A stretch of 64,000 bases of DNA from Mangrovibrevibacter kandeliae (lineage in GTDB: Bacteria; Pseudomonadota; Alphaproteobacteria; Rhizobiales; Rhizobiaceae), in assembly GCF_024519155.1 (NCBI RefSeq), contig NZ_JANIFJ010000005.1, positions 62,001 through 126,000 of the forward strand, written 5' to 3'. The notes below the pieces were generated by a model, which searched no databases, was not told the origin of the DNA, and was given only the letters and a program-made list of their open reading frames with translations. Within the stretch, counting starts at the first letter, position 1, and each line of letters starts with the position of its first letter. Shown here piece after piece: positions 50,354 through 59,668 of this stretch. Made by a program: the position numbers and the translations under genes.

Positions 50354-51724
50354 TCAGCCGGCGGGCGCGAAGGCGGCCCTGCGCCGGCGCGGCAGCGACA
50401 ACAGGAGCGAGACGCCGCGCATCGACAGGAACAGCTCCATCGCCAGCCACAGCCCGTGATTGCCGAAGAGCGGTGTCAGCGTGAAGGCGGCGAGGACGAA
50501 GAGCGCCAGCGAGACGAGCATCATGTCGCGCATCGTGCGCGACCAGGTGGCGCCGATATAGACGCCGTCCATGACGAAGGCGAGCATCCCGGCGAGCGGG
50601 GTCAGCGCCGCCCAGGGCAGAAACGCCTCCGCCGTGTCCCGCACGCCCGGGTCCACCGTGAGGAGGGCGATCAGCGCGTCGCCGGCCAGGAGGAACACGA
50701 GGGAAATCGCAGCCGCCAGCACCGCGCTCCACAGGATCGCGAGCTTCACTGCCCGGTCGAAGGCCGGCAGCCAGTGCGCGCCGACCGAGCGGCCGACCAG
50801 CTGCTCGGCCGCGGTCGCGACCCCGTCGAGGAAGTAGCCGCCGACGAGGAAGAGGTTCATCAGGATGCCGTTCGCCGCGAGCACAACGGCGCCGAAGCCG
50901 GCTCCGAAGCGGGTGAATAGCGTGAAGGCCGCGAGCAGCGAGAAGGACCGGATCATGATGTCGCGGTTGACGCCGAGCATCCGCAGGAAGCCGGCGCGGT
51001 CGAGGATGCGGACGCGCGAGGGCCGGTCCGCCGGGTCGAAGCGCCGGATCACGACGGCCGCTCCGACGAGCGCGCCGACCGTCTCGCCGGCCACCGTGCC
51101 GAGTGCGACGCCCGCGATCCCCCAGCCGAGCACCAGGCCGAAGGTGATCGACAGGGCGATGTTGACGCCGTTGATGAGGAGCTGCAGCGCCAGGCCGAGA
51201 CCGCCCTGCCCGCGCCCGAGCACGTGTCCGAGGACGGCGTAGTTCACCAGCGCGAAGGGCGCCGAGAACATCCGCACGAAGACGTAGGTGCCCGTCGCGA
51301 CAGCGACCGCCGGACCCGGAGCGACGGCGAGAAGCCCGAGCGCGGTGATGACCGGCTCGGCGAGGATCATGGCGATACCGACGGTCAGCGCGATCATCAG
51401 CGCCCGCCAGAACACCGCCTGCACCTCGCGGCCGTTCTCCTCGCCGGCCGCCTGAGCCGTCAGCCCCGTGGTGCCCGAGCGCAGGAAGTTGAAGCTCGAG
51501 AAGGCGACGTCGAAGATCACCGAGCCGACGGCGAGGCCACCGAGCGCCACCGGGTCGCCGAGCTGGCCGATGACGCCGGCATCGGTGACGCCGAGGAGCG
51601 GCGTCGTGACGAAGGCGAAGGTCATCGGCAGCGTGATGCGCCAGACCTCGCGATGGGTGACCTCGAACGGGCGCGATATCCGGGGCAGCGCCCCGCCGGG
51701 CGGCGGACCGATGGTCGGGGTCAT
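50354..51724 (-). CDS. MATE-family efflux transporter (DinF-like)
   Basis: A 456-residue, 12-helix antiporter of the multidrug and toxic-compound extrusion family. The N-terminal [41 protein letters not shown], with the conserved Asp in helix 1, is typical of the DinF branch. The ATG at 51724 is used; the long upstream extension is antisense to the deacetylase gene. Its stop is directly adjacent to the pyrD stop. Substrate is unknown. Confidence 0.9.
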   Translation of the reverse strand: MTPTIGPPPGGALPRISRPFEVTHREVWRITLPMTFAFVTTPLLGVTDAGVIGQLGDPVALGGLAVGSVIFDVAFSSFNFLRSGTTGLTAQAAGEENGREVQAVFWRALMIALTVGIAMILAEPVITALGLLAVAPGPAVAVATGTYVFVRMFSAPFALVNYAVLGHVLGRGQGGLGLALQLLINGVNIALSITFGLVLGWGIAGVALGTVAGETVGALVGAAVVIRRFDPADRPSRVRILDRAGFLRMLGVNRDIMIRSFSLLAAFTLFTRFGAGFGAVVLAANGILMNLFLVGGYFLDGVATAAEQLVGRSVGAHWLPAFDRAVKLAILWSAVLAAAISLVFLLAGDALIALLTVDPGVRDTAEAFLPWAALTPLAGMLAFVMDGVYIGATWSRTMRDMMLVSLALFVLAAFTLTPLFGNHGLWLAMELFLSMRGVSLLLSLPRRRRAAFAPAG

Positions 51725-51801
51725 CTGGCAGGGCTCCGGCGGATCATCGGGCGGCACCCGGCATAGCCGAGTCCGCTCGCCGCGCCTATCTCTGGCGCGA
51801 G

Positions 51802-52704
51802 ATGCCCCTGCCGATCGTCCACCACCCCGCCTTCGATGCTCGCTTCGACGAGAAGCACCGCTTTCCGATGTCGAAGTTTTCGCGCCTCGCCGAGATCCTC
51901 GTCGAGGACGGGATCGTCGGGCGGGACGGCTGGCACGTCCCCGCTCCGGCCCTGCCGAGCTGGCTGCGGCTCGCCCATTCGTCGCGCTATGTCGACCAGG
52001 TTCTGCATCAGGCGGTGCCGCACGAGATGGAGAAGGCGATCGGCTTTTCGGTCGACGAGCGGGTGACCATGCGCTCGCGCTGCGCCACCGGCGGCACGGT
52101 GCTGACCGCACGGCTCGCGCTCGCCGAGGGTTTGGCCTGCAACACCGCCGGCGGCAGCCATCATGCGGGGCGCGACGGCGGCGCCGGCTTTTCGGTGTTC
52201 AACGACGTGGCGGTCGCCGCCGAGGTCCTGCTCGCCGATGGCGACATCCGCCGCGTCCTCGTCTTCGACTGCGACGTCCACCAGGGCGACGGCACTGCGG
52301 CGATCTTCGCCGACGAACCGGACGTCTTCACCCTGTCGATCCACGGCGCGAAGAACTATCCGCCGGTGAAGCAGCGCTCGGATCTCGACGTGCCGCTGGC
52401 CGACGCCACCGCGGACGCCGCCTATCTCGCGCTGCTGCCGGACCTCCTGCGCCATGCGCTGGGGGCCGCACGACCGGATCTCGTCTTCTACAACGCTGGC
52501 GTCGATCCGCATGCCGATGATCGGCTCGGCCGGCTGTCGCTCAGCGACGAGGGACTGGCCGAGCGGGACCGGCGCGTCATCGGCTTCTTCCGCGACCGGC
52601 AGATCCCCGTCGCCGCAGTCATCGGCGGCGGCTACTCCCGCGATATCGAGACGCTGGCCCGCCGACACACGATCCTGCACCGCGTCGCCAGCGAGTTCGT
52701 CTGA
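51802..52704 (+). CDS. Histone-deacetylase superfamily protein (class IV-like/AcuC group)
   Basis: A 300-residue zinc-dependent deacetylase-fold protein. The catalytic GGSHHA pair, zinc ligands in [12 protein letters not shown] and [11 protein letters not shown], and GGGYS near the end are intact, so activity is expected. Bacterial members deacetylate polyamines, acetyl-CoA synthetase or other lysine-acetylated proteins. Length is compact, as in class IV-like enzymes. It diverges from the MATE gene with 77 bp between the starts. Confidence 0.93.
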   Translation: MPLPIVHHPAFDARFDEKHRFPMSKFSRLAEILVEDGIVGRDGWHVPAPALPSWLRLAHSSRYVDQVLHQAVPHEMEKAIGFSVDERVTMRSRCATGGTVLTARLALAEGLACNTAGGSHHAGRDGGAGFSVFNDVAVAAEVLLADGDIRRVLVFDCDVHQGDGTAAIFADEPDVFTLSIHGAKNYPPVKQRSDLDVPLADATADAAYLALLPDLLRHALGAARPDLVFYNAGVDPHADDRLGRLSLSDEGLAERDRRVIGFFRDRQIPVAAVIGGGYSRDIETLARRHTILHRVASEFV

Positions 52705-52792
52705 CGTCTCCGGCTCAGCGAGCGGATACGGCTGCAACCGAAGCGCCGCCACGGCATTTCCGCCCCGTCCCCTTGCAGCCGATCGGACCGCC

Positions 52793-54049
52793 ATGACCGA
52801 CGCCATCGACATCGCCCGCAGCCACCAGCAGGGGCGCGGGCGCCAGGCCCAGCGCCCGAGCGACATCCCCCGGCAGGGATGGAAGGACATTTTCTGGCGG
52901 CTGTGGGGCGAGATCTCGGACGATCGGGTGATGCTGGTGGCGGCCGGCGTCACCTACTACATCCTCCTCGCCTTCGTTCCAGGCCTGACGGCGACCATTT
53001 CCATGTACGGGCTCGTCGCCGATCCGCACACGATCGCCGAGCAGGTGTCCATGCTGCAGGGCATCGTTCCCGGCGGCGCCCTCGACATTCTCAACGACCA
53101 GCTGAACCGCCTGACGCAGCAGAACGATTCCGCCCTCAGCTTCGCCTTCGTCGTCTCGATCCTGATCGCGCTGTGGAGCGCGAACTCGGGCATGAAGTCG
53201 CTGTTCGAGGCGATGAACGTCGCTTACGACCAGAAGGAGACGCGCTCCTTCGTGAAGCTGACGCTGACCTCCTTCGTCTTCACCCTCGGCCTCATCGCGA
53301 TGATCCTCGCGATGGTCGTTCTCGTCGTGGTGCTGCCGCCGGTGCTGGACTTCCTCGGCTTCGGCAACTCCGCGCAATGGCTGGTGCAGATCGCGAGCTT
53401 TGCCGTCTTGTTCCTGATGCTGTCGCTCGGCATCGCCGCGCTGTACCGATGGGGCCCGAACCGGCAGAACGCCAAGTGGCGCTGGATCACGCCGGGCACG
53501 ATCCTGTCGCTCCTCCTGACCCTCGTCGTGTCGGTGCTGTTCTCCTGGTACAGCGCCAATTTCGGCTCCTACAACGCGACCTACGGCTCGCTCGGCGCCC
53601 TCATCGGCTTCATGACCTGGATGTGGCTGTCGAACACCATCGTCATCGTCGGCGGCGAACTGAACTCCGAACTCGAGCACCAGACCGCCGAGGACACGAC
53701 GACCGGTGCGCCGCAGCCGATGGGAAGTCGCGGCGCGACGATGGCCGACAGTGTCGGGCAGGCGAGCTCGGGGGACGCTGCGAGCGGCCTCGGACCGGGT
53801 GGCAAGGGCGCGAAGGCGGCGCGCCAGCGCGCCGAGGTGGAGCGGCTGGAGCGGGACGCGACGGTTGCCGTCGCAACGCTGGCGGTGGCCCTGCCCGCGG
53901 CGCTGATCGTCTCCCTGCTGCGCGGCGGCAAGCCGGCGCACGAGGGCCGCGGCAGGCGTGGCAGGGCCAAGGCGTCTCAGCGCCCGAGCTTGAGCAGGCG
54001 CGACAGGAGGAAGATCGGCACCACGATCACGGCGCCGAGGAGGAAATAG
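52793..54049 (+). CDS. YihY/virulence-factor BrkB-family membrane protein
   Basis: A 418-residue inner-membrane protein. The YihY/BrkB domain (about 25-290) has six helices, with DRVMLVAAGVTYYILLAFVPGL at the start and YGSLGALIGFMTWMWLSNTIVIVGGELNSELEHQT at the end. A hydrophilic C-terminal extension (about 300-418) includes a charged helix, one more hydrophobic segment (VAVATLAVALPAALIVSLL) and a very basic tail. The last 73 bp overlap the convergent small membrane-protein gene. Function is unknown; it is not tRNA-processing RNase BN despite older labels. Confidence 0.9.
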   Translation: MTDAIDIARSHQQGRGRQAQRPSDIPRQGWKDIFWRLWGEISDDRVMLVAAGVTYYILLAFVPGLTATISMYGLVADPHTIAEQVSMLQGIVPGGALDILNDQLNRLTQQNDSALSFAFVVSILIALWSANSGMKSLFEAMNVAYDQKETRSFVKLTLTSFVFTLGLIAMILAMVVLVVVLPPVLDFLGFGNSAQWLVQIASFAVLFLMLSLGIAALYRWGPNRQNAKWRWITPGTILSLLLTLVVSVLFSWYSANFGSYNATYGSLGALIGFMTWMWLSNTIVIVGGELNSELEHQTAEDTTTGAPQPMGSRGATMADSVGQASSGDAASGLGPGGKGAKAARQRAEVERLERDATVAVATLAVALPAALIVSLLRGGKPAHEGRGRRGRAKASQRPSLSRRDRRKIGTTITAPRRK

Positions 54050-54243
54050 CTGAGGACGTTGTCGAGCGAGCCGAAGACCACGCGGCTCAGCCAGCGGAAG
54101 AAGTCGACGATCCAGTCGACGATGGCCGCCGGCGTGAGGTGCAGCCAGCTGAGGATGAGCCCGACCAGAAGCGAGATGATCACCAGGCGGATCAGCACCG
54201 ACAGCGGCGAGCCGCCGAGAAACTGCGTCAGACGTCCGGACAC
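53977..54243 (-). CDS. Small membrane protein, DUF6460-like
   Basis: An 88-residue protein from a GTG at 54243 preceded by GGGGGA. It has two hydrophobic helices: about 17-36 (LSVLIRLVIISLLVGLILSW) and about 62-82 (VLSYFLLGAVIVVPIFLLSRL), with an amphipathic WIVDFFRWLSRVVFG linker. The layout matches short DUF6460-type proteins of Hyphomicrobiales. It overlaps the 3' end of the BrkB gene tail to tail by 73 bp. Confidence 0.75.
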   Translation of the reverse strand: MSGRLTQFLGGSPLSVLIRLVIISLLVGLILSWLHLTPAAIVDWIVDFFRWLSRVVFGSLDNVLSYFLLGAVIVVPIFLLSRLLKLGR

Positions 54244-54356
54244 GAAGCGTTCCCCCAAGAGAAGTCCCGCCGTGAGGTAAGCGGTGCGGCCATCACTCGC
54301 AAGCACGCTTCGTGCTGGACCGCCCGTGGACACCACCGCCCCGTGCCTGCCGCACG

Positions 54357-55985
54357 TCAATCCGGCAGCATCGCCTGCAGCGTCTCCAGCCGGTCCGCCT
54401 CGAAGGCCGGCTTGTCCCAGCGCAGCCGCGAGACGCGTGGAAATCGCATGGCGACACCGGACTTGTGCCGGGTCGAGCGCGCCAGCCCCTCGAAGGCGAC
54501 CTCGAGAACCAGTCCGTGGTCGGGGTCCGCCCGCACGGAACGCACCGGGCCGTAGCGCTCGATCGTGTTGTCGCGGATGTACTTGTCGAGCTGTTTCAGC
54601 TCCTCGTCGGTGAAGCCGAAATACGCCTTGCCGACCGGCACCAGCTCGGGCTGGTCGTCCGGTCCCGTCCAGACGCCGAAGGTGTAGTCGGAGTAGAAGC
54701 TCGAGCGCTTGCCGTGGCCGCGCTGGGCATACATCAGCACCGCATCGATGAGATGGGGGTCCTGCTTCCACTTGAACCATGGCCCCTTCGGCCGGCCGGG
54801 CACGTAGGGCGAATCCCACCGCTTCAGCATCACGCCCTCGATCACCGGGTGGGGCGGCTCGCGCCGCCGCGCCGCCAACTGATCGAAATCGGCGAAGGCG
54901 ACATTGTCGGAGAAATCGAAGCGGGTCGGCTCCAGCGCACCGAGCAAGCCCCGCAGCCGCTCGCGCCGCTCCCGATAGCTCAGAGCCCTTAGGTCGTCCC
55001 GTCCGTCCTGGAGCAGATCGTAGACCCTGAGGAACACCGGATACTTCTTCATCACCGTGGCGCTGACGCTCTTGCGGTTCAGCCGCTGCTGCAGATCGGA
55101 GAAGGTGCCGGTGACGATCGGCGCGCCGACCGCCTTCGACGGGCGGGCGACGAGAAGTTCGCCGTCGAGCGAGCCGTCGAAGTCCATGTGCTCCAGGAGG
55201 TCGCGAAAGGAGCCGGAGATGTCGTCGCCGGTGCGGGAGTAGAGCCGGCGCACGCCGCGCTCGCAGGTCGCCTGCACGCGGATGCCGTCCCACTTCCACT
55301 CGGCCGCGTAGTCGTCCGGCGTGATCCGGCCATAGTCCGGCTCCTCCAGCGGCTGCGACAGCATCACCGGCCGGAACGGCGCGGCGGCGGCCGATTCCGG
55401 CTTCGGCGCACGGTCCTCCAGCCAGGCGAACAGATCCTCGTAGGGCGCCGACAGGCCGTGCCAGAGCTCCTCGATCGCGGTGATCTCCTTGCCGCCGAAG
55501 TCGGCGAGCGCCTGCTTGGCGAGGCGCGAGGAGACGCCAATCCGCATGGCGCCGGTGACGAGCTTCAGGAGCGCATAGCGCCCGGCCGAGTCGAGCCGGT
55601 CGAGCCAGCCCTCGATGAGCCGCGGCCCCTCCTGTCGCGAAGCGCGATCGAGAGTGGTCACGATCTCGGCCAGCGTCGGCACGTCGTTGCGCCCCTGCCG
55701 CTCGCCGTCGTGCGGGGCGGGCCAGACCAGGGCGATGGTCTCGGCGAGGTCGCCGACATAGTCGTAGGAATAGCCGAACAGCACCTCGTCCATGCGCTCG
55801 GCCATCAACGCGCGCAGCATCGCGGGCTTGACCGAGCGGATGTCGAGTTCGCCGGTGATCGCGGCCAGCGCATAGCCCCGTTCGGGATCGGGCACGGCGG
55901 CGAAGAAATCGGCCATCAGCCGCAGCTTGCCATTGCGGGACGGTGTCAGGACGAGGCGGTCGAGAAGCTGGGCGAAACGCTGCAT
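54357..55985 (-). CDS. ATP-dependent DNA ligase
   Basis: A 542-residue ATP-dependent ligase. An N-terminal DNA-ligase helical domain (about 1-180) precedes the adenylation domain with the lysine nucleophile in EWKWDGIRVQ (KxDG motif), ELLVAR, VIEGVMLKR and WFKWK, then an OB-fold (about 430-540). It has no polymerase or nuclease domain of LigD. It is a back-up repair ligase besides NAD-dependent LigA. The start is taken at MQRFAQLLDRLVLTPSRNGK (55985); a GTG eight codons upstream is possible. A 3'-5' exonuclease gene is directly upstream, suggesting a repair pair. Confidence 0.9.
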   Translation of the reverse strand: MQRFAQLLDRLVLTPSRNGKLRLMADFFAAVPDPERGYALAAITGELDIRSVKPAMLRALMAERMDEVLFGYSYDYVGDLAETIALVWPAPHDGERQGRNDVPTLAEIVTTLDRASRQEGPRLIEGWLDRLDSAGRYALLKLVTGAMRIGVSSRLAKQALADFGGKEITAIEELWHGLSAPYEDLFAWLEDRAPKPESAAAAPFRPVMLSQPLEEPDYGRITPDDYAAEWKWDGIRVQATCERGVRRLYSRTGDDISGSFRDLLEHMDFDGSLDGELLVARPSKAVGAPIVTGTFSDLQQRLNRKSVSATVMKKYPVFLRVYDLLQDGRDDLRALSYRERRERLRGLLGALEPTRFDFSDNVAFADFDQLAARRREPPHPVIEGVMLKRWDSPYVPGRPKGPWFKWKQDPHLIDAVLMYAQRGHGKRSSFYSDYTFGVWTGPDDQPELVPVGKAYFGFTDEELKQLDKYIRDNTIERYGPVRSVRADPDHGLVLEVAFEGLARSTRHKSGVAMRFPRVSRLRWDKPAFEADRLETLQAMLPD

Positions 55986-56016
55986 GGCACCGGCGGGAAC
56001 GCGAGACACCCGGTAT

Positions 56017-56823
56017 CTAGAGCGCCAGGGCCACCGGATCAGGGCGCGCCAGGGCGGCGCGGCGACGGAGCGCGATGTGGTGGCGAGCGGTGAACACCGC
56101 GTCGGCGTCCATGCCGGGCTCGCGCGTCAGCCAGTCGAGATAATCGTCCGGCACCTCGGCGATCGGCAGGTTCTTGTGCTTGCCGAAGCGCAGCTTGGTC
56201 AGAAGCGCCGGCTGGTTCGACACCCGCTCGGCCCGTTCGAAGAAGTCGCCGAGATCGGCGCAGCGCGGCATCAGCTGCTCGGCGATGGACCGCAGCAGCA
56301 CCGCCGTGCAGGCCGCATCGAAGAGGGCCCGGTGGGGATGCAGGTCGGCGAGGATGTGATCGATGCCCGACAGATCGAGCGGCAGATGGCGCACCAGCGA
56401 CTGGAGCCCGTGGGCACGCGTGTCGGGAAAGGCGCGCAGCGCCAGCTTGTGCGTGCAGAGCCAGCGCCCGGTCAGCCGCAGGCGGGAGCGGTCGAAGTCG
56501 GCGCGTTGCGCGGCGAAGGCCGGGGCGCCGGCGAACCGGCCGATCACCTCGGCGAACGGCGGCGCATCGGCCAGCATCTTGTCGGAGATCTTGTGCACCC
56601 GCCGGGCATGCGGGTTGATCGGCACGCCAGCCGGATGGCAGAGCGTCTGCATCGGGTTGAAGATCACACCCGTCGAAAGATCGAGATCGACCGAGCCGAT
56701 TTCGATCACCGCGTCTTCGGCGAGCGGCTGCCCGGCCGTCTCCGTGTCGATCACCCGCACGATGGGCGAGAGCGGAGCGGCAAACAGCGACAGCGTGGTC
56801 GGGACGGCGGCGAAAAGGTCCAT
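56017..56823 (-). CDS. 3'-5' exonuclease of the DEDD/RNase T superfamily
   Basis: A 268-residue protein with an exonuclease domain (about 20-190) beginning VRVIDTETAG (the D and E of Exo I, with Ala where Thr is usual), then HARRVHKISDKML and HRALFDAACTAVLL with the final acidic residue. A C-terminal segment (about 205-250; LTKLRFGKHKNLPIAEVPDDYLDWL) matches the small DUF3820-like unit found fused to or beside exonucleases. It lies 31 bp upstream of the DNA ligase gene on the same strand. Confidence 0.88.
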   Translation of the reverse strand: MDLFAAVPTTLSLFAAPLSPIVRVIDTETAGQPLAEDAVIEIGSVDLDLSTGVIFNPMQTLCHPAGVPINPHARRVHKISDKMLADAPPFAEVIGRFAGAPAFAAQRADFDRSRLRLTGRWLCTHKLALRAFPDTRAHGLQSLVRHLPLDLSGIDHILADLHPHRALFDAACTAVLLRSIAEQLMPRCADLGDFFERAERVSNQPALLTKLRFGKHKNLPIAEVPDDYLDWLTREPGMDADAVFTARHHIALRRRAALARPDPVALAL

Positions 56824-57057
56824 GCTCTTGCATAGATCGCGATTCGGGCCATCGCGCGCAAGCGCTTCGTGCCACTTGTCTTGGCGGCAGCACGTCGCAG
56901 AGCCTTCGACGGCAAAAGCGTCGACAGTCTCCCTCTGGACGCCGCACCCCCGCGCGCCGAGCTTCGCTCCAGCCTCGCGGGAATTGCCGCTTGAACCGAC
57001 GGGCGTTAACGGCTATTTCACGCGGCGTCCGTCGGTGCAGAGCGCCGGGCCGGATCA

Positions 57058-57133
57058 GCCGCTTTAGCTCAGTCGGTAGAGCACATCATTCGTAATGATG
57101 GGGTCGCGTGTTCGAGTCACGCAAGCGGCACCA
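57058..57133 (+). tRNA. tRNA-Thr (CGT)
   Basis: A 76-nt cloverleaf with encoded CCA. Acceptor GCCGCTT/AAGCGGC, D arm GCTC...GAGC, anticodon stem CATCA/TGATG with loop TTCGTAA (anticodon CGT), T arm GCGTG-TTCGAGT-CACGC, discriminator A. Confidence 0.97.
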
Positions 57134-57228
57134 CTTCCCTCTGGCCTCGCGGGTCGGACCTGTGCCGCAGCACTCGCTCGGCGGGGGAGTGGGACGAGCG
57201 TTCGGCACCGTGCCTGACGATGGCGCTC

Positions 57229-57253
57229 CGTGACTATCCTCAGTAACGTCACG
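57229..57253. promoter_or_regulatory. Inverted repeat upstream of receiver gene
   Basis: Perfect 6-bp arms CGTGAC/GTCACG with a 13-bp spacer, about 90 bp upstream of the receiver gene start, in the spacer after tRNA-Thr. It could be an operator or chance. Confidence 0.3.
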
Positions 57254-57343
57254 TATTTGCAAATCCTTTAGCTTAATTCATCGTGAAGATGCTGAAGATG
57301 CCTGTTGAAGGCGCTTCACATCAACATGAAAAGGAGAGCGGCG

Positions 57344-57784
57344 ATGCTCTCGACCAAGCCCAAAGTCCTGATCGTGGAAGACGAGTACCTGATCGCCATG
57401 GACCTGCAGGATATACTGGAGGGGGCCGGTTACGAGGTCTGCGGCGTGGCCGCGACCGAAGACGAGGCGGTGGACGTGGCGCAACAGGTCGCCCCCGACG
57501 CCCTCACGGTGGACTTCTGGCTTCGGCAGGGCAACGGGGTGGACGCGGTCGAGCGCATTCAACGCACCCTGTCGGCCGCCGTCGTCTATGTCACCGGCAA
57601 CGTCGAAGAGGTCACGGCGCTGCGCCCGGATGCCGATTGCATCCGCAAGCCCTACCGCGCCGATCGCATTCTGGCCCGTCTCGAGCGCAGCCTGCGCGAC
57701 CGGGATACATGTGGTGCGCGCGGCGCGCGCGCGGCGGGTCCGGCGGCTCCCTCCCCCGCATCGCTCCACGGTCTCGCCTCCTAG
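57344..57784 (+). CDS. Receiver-domain response regulator
   Basis: A 146-residue protein. The receiver domain (about 5-115) has LIVEDEYLIAMDLQDIL, phospho-acceptor Asp in LTVDFWLRQGNG (about residue 56) and Lys in CIRKPY. A short Ala/Pro-rich tail follows with no output domain. The LIVEDEYLIAMDL start resembles receivers paired with HWE-type kinases in Hyphomicrobiales. The ATG at 57344 follows AGGAG; an upstream in-frame ATG at 57305 is less likely. No kinase is adjacent. Confidence 0.88.
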   Translation: MLSTKPKVLIVEDEYLIAMDLQDILEGAGYEVCGVAATEDEAVDVAQQVAPDALTVDFWLRQGNGVDAVERIQRTLSAAVVYVTGNVEEVTALRPDADCIRKPYRADRILARLERSLRDRDTCGARGARAAGPAAPSPASLHGLAS

Positions 57785-57910
57785 GCCGCGGCTACGGGGC
57801 TGCCCAGGATCCACGGCATCGGCCTGGAAGCAGGCAACGGCGACACGGCTTCCGTCCCCTCTGGCGGCTGAACGGGCATCCGACACTTCAATCGACGACA
57901 GAGGACAGCA

Positions 57911-57943
57911 GAAAGACGCCACGCGGCAGAGCCACGCGGCGTC
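57911..57943 (-). terminator. Possible terminator of the 98-aa hypothetical gene
   Basis: GACGCC...GGCGTC with an inner CGCGGC/GCC-CGCG pairing, followed on the minus strand by TTTC, 22 bp after the stop. The stem is strong but the U tract short. Confidence 0.45.
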
Positions 57944-57965
57944 GAGTTCCCGATGTGGCCGGGAT

Positions 57966-58262
57966 CTACTGCAGGAGGAGGTCCTCGCCGAGATAGTCCA
58001 CCGACGGCTGCGTCATATGGAAATCGAGGCCGGCCGTCGGGATGGCCACCTCCGGTTCCGGCCCGCAATGGGCCAGGATCTGCTGCGTCAGCGGCAGCGC
58101 GTAGCTGCGGGCCTGGCAGAGCGCGGCCAGATCGCGCAGCTGATCCGGCGACAGCGCCCGAACGATTTCCGCGACACGATCCTCGTAGGACCGCAGCAGC
58201 AGCCCGAGGATCTCCTCGGCCTTCAACGTCGATTTCTTCTTCGGCCTGTTGTAGCTGCCCAT
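57966..58262 (-). CDS. Hypothetical protein, 98 aa
   Basis: A basic N-terminus (GSYNRPKKKSTLKAEE) leads into a helical, Leu-rich segment (about 16-62; ALSPDQLRDLAALCQARSYAL) and an extended C-terminus. GGGGAAG lies five bases before the ATG, and third-base composition fits a gene. I recognise no family. It is monocistronic, with a hairpin downstream. Confidence 0.65.
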   Translation of the reverse strand: MGSYNRPKKKSTLKAEEILGLLLRSYEDRVAEIVRALSPDQLRDLAALCQARSYALPLTQQILAHCGPEPEVAIPTAGLDFHMTQPSVDYLGEDLLLQ

Positions 58263-58509
58263 TGCATCTTCCCCGTTGTAGCGTCCCGGTTCATCCGCTT
58301 GACGGAGCGGCTCGGAACGCGCGTCTCCAGACGTCTCTTCCGCTGCAGAGCACGCGCCCCTTTCTGATCGAGCTGTTCCGCGGTGCAGCAGCGACTGCGA
58401 CCTTCACAGTAAGGCACGAGAATCAGGATGAGGAAACTCGTACATATACTTAGAGGGTGGCTTTGCATCAGCCGTCGATACATTAAGACCACACTATAAG
58501 CCGCGACGA

Positions 58510-59424
58510 TCAAGCCTTGGCGGGCGCAGCAGGCCTGGCACTCCGGCGATCGGCGACCGGACAAGTGTCGCAGCGCTCGACCCCCTCCAGCCGATAGCGC
58601 AGACAGCAGATCCGCCGCAGGCGTTCGCCTGCCGCCTCCTGCCGCGCCCCGAATGGGCGGTGCAGGGGATTGCGCACACCGTCGGGGCGGCATGGCGCCT
58701 GGCAGAGATCGGCGATCCGGGCTGCGCCCGCCCCTGTCAGCATGCTGCCGACGAACTCGATGGCGACGGCCGCATTCGACCAGAGCAACCGCGGCGCCAA
58801 GTCGGCGGCGCGGGCCAGCGCGTCGATGATGGGCGCGAGATGGCCGTCGATCAAGGCGGCATGACGCGGCCAGGCGGCCGGTTCGACGGCCGCCGGCAGG
58901 CTCTGCGTCCTTGTCAGGACGAAGCACTCCGGCCGCCCCGTCGCATGGGGCACCATCGCGATGTCCGCGGCGGCGCCGAGGCCCTGGCAACCGGCCGCGG
59001 CCGAGAGCAGAAGCAACGGGGAGAGCAGCAGTCCGAAATACCATTGCGACCAGAGCGATGTCGCCGCGCGTCCATCGTCCGCTGGGTGGGTCTGCCCGCG
59101 ATAGACCTCGAGCAGCGGCAGCAACACGGCCTCCTCGCCAAGCGACACGCAGGGGATCGACCCCGGCGGCGGGACGCCGACCTGAAACCAATCCGCCAGG
59201 TGCTGTCGCTCGCCGGCAAAGATCGTTCCGGCCAATCCCACCAGGTCGTGCACCGGGATGGGGCGCGCGATGCCCGGCGGCTCATCCGGGACCCCAAAGG
59301 ACCCGTGCGAGCCGGCCGGCCGGCGAAGGGTCCGACGGCGCTTGTCCGCCGGATCGGAGGGATCGTCTGCGGCGATCGGCGGCATGGGAGAGCGATCCCG
59401 GCGAAGGAGCAGAGCGCCGTTCAT
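58510..59424 (-). CDS. FhuF-like ferric-siderophore reductase
   Basis: A 304-residue protein whose C-terminus carries the 2Fe-2S motif of FhuF: CCLRY followed ten residues later by C-x2-C (RRICCLRYRLEGVERCDTCP). The body (WSQWYFGLLLSPLLLLSAAAG) also matches FhuF-type reductases, which release iron from cytosolic ferric siderophores. The start is at 59424 (GAGG upstream); 59385 is an alternative. It is somewhat longer than E. coli FhuF. No siderophore transporter adjoins it, so it is an orphan. Confidence 0.85.
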   Translation of the reverse strand: MNGALLLRRDRSPMPPIAADDPSDPADKRRRTLRRPAGSHGSFGVPDEPPGIARPIPVHDLVGLAGTIFAGERQHLADWFQVGVPPPGSIPCVSLGEEAVLLPLLEVYRGQTHPADDGRAATSLWSQWYFGLLLSPLLLLSAAAGCQGLGAAADIAMVPHATGRPECFVLTRTQSLPAAVEPAAWPRHAALIDGHLAPIIDALARAADLAPRLLWSNAAVAIEFVGSMLTGAGAARIADLCQAPCRPDGVRNPLHRPFGARQEAAGERLRRICCLRYRLEGVERCDTCPVADRRSARPAAPAKA

Positions 59425-59458
59425 AACGAGCGCCTCGGCGGATTTGATGCGCCATCCC

Positions 59459-59483
59459 TGACAAAAGATGACTGGTCTTGTCA
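59459..59483 (-). promoter_or_regulatory. Inverted repeat and -35-like element upstream of fhuF-like gene
   Basis: Perfect 6-bp arms TGACAA/TTGTCA separated by 13 bp, 35 bp upstream of the chosen start. The minus-strand TTGACA is a perfect -35 hexamer, but a good -10 at 17 bp is missing. It may be a metal-regulator operator, and is not a clear match to Fur or Irr boxes. Confidence 0.38.
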
Positions 59484-59668
59484 AGTTTCTCCTGCGGGAC
59501 CGTCGCGGGGGCGCGAGACGTGGCGCCGGCGGCTGCGACGCGCTCACCCGTCCGGCATCCACGCCGGATTCTCTCGTATGGACCTATATTTACACCGGAT
59601 CTTAAGGCCGGTTGTGGACCATACCTCGAGCATTGCGCCGTAACGTGACTATCGAGGCCTGTTTGGAG

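Noticed and set aside
58263..58509. Possible promoter (AAGTATATG region) for the 98-aa gene
   Set aside because: No acceptable -35 element at 16-18 bp. The 247-bp spacer is AT-richer, but nothing specific can be supported.
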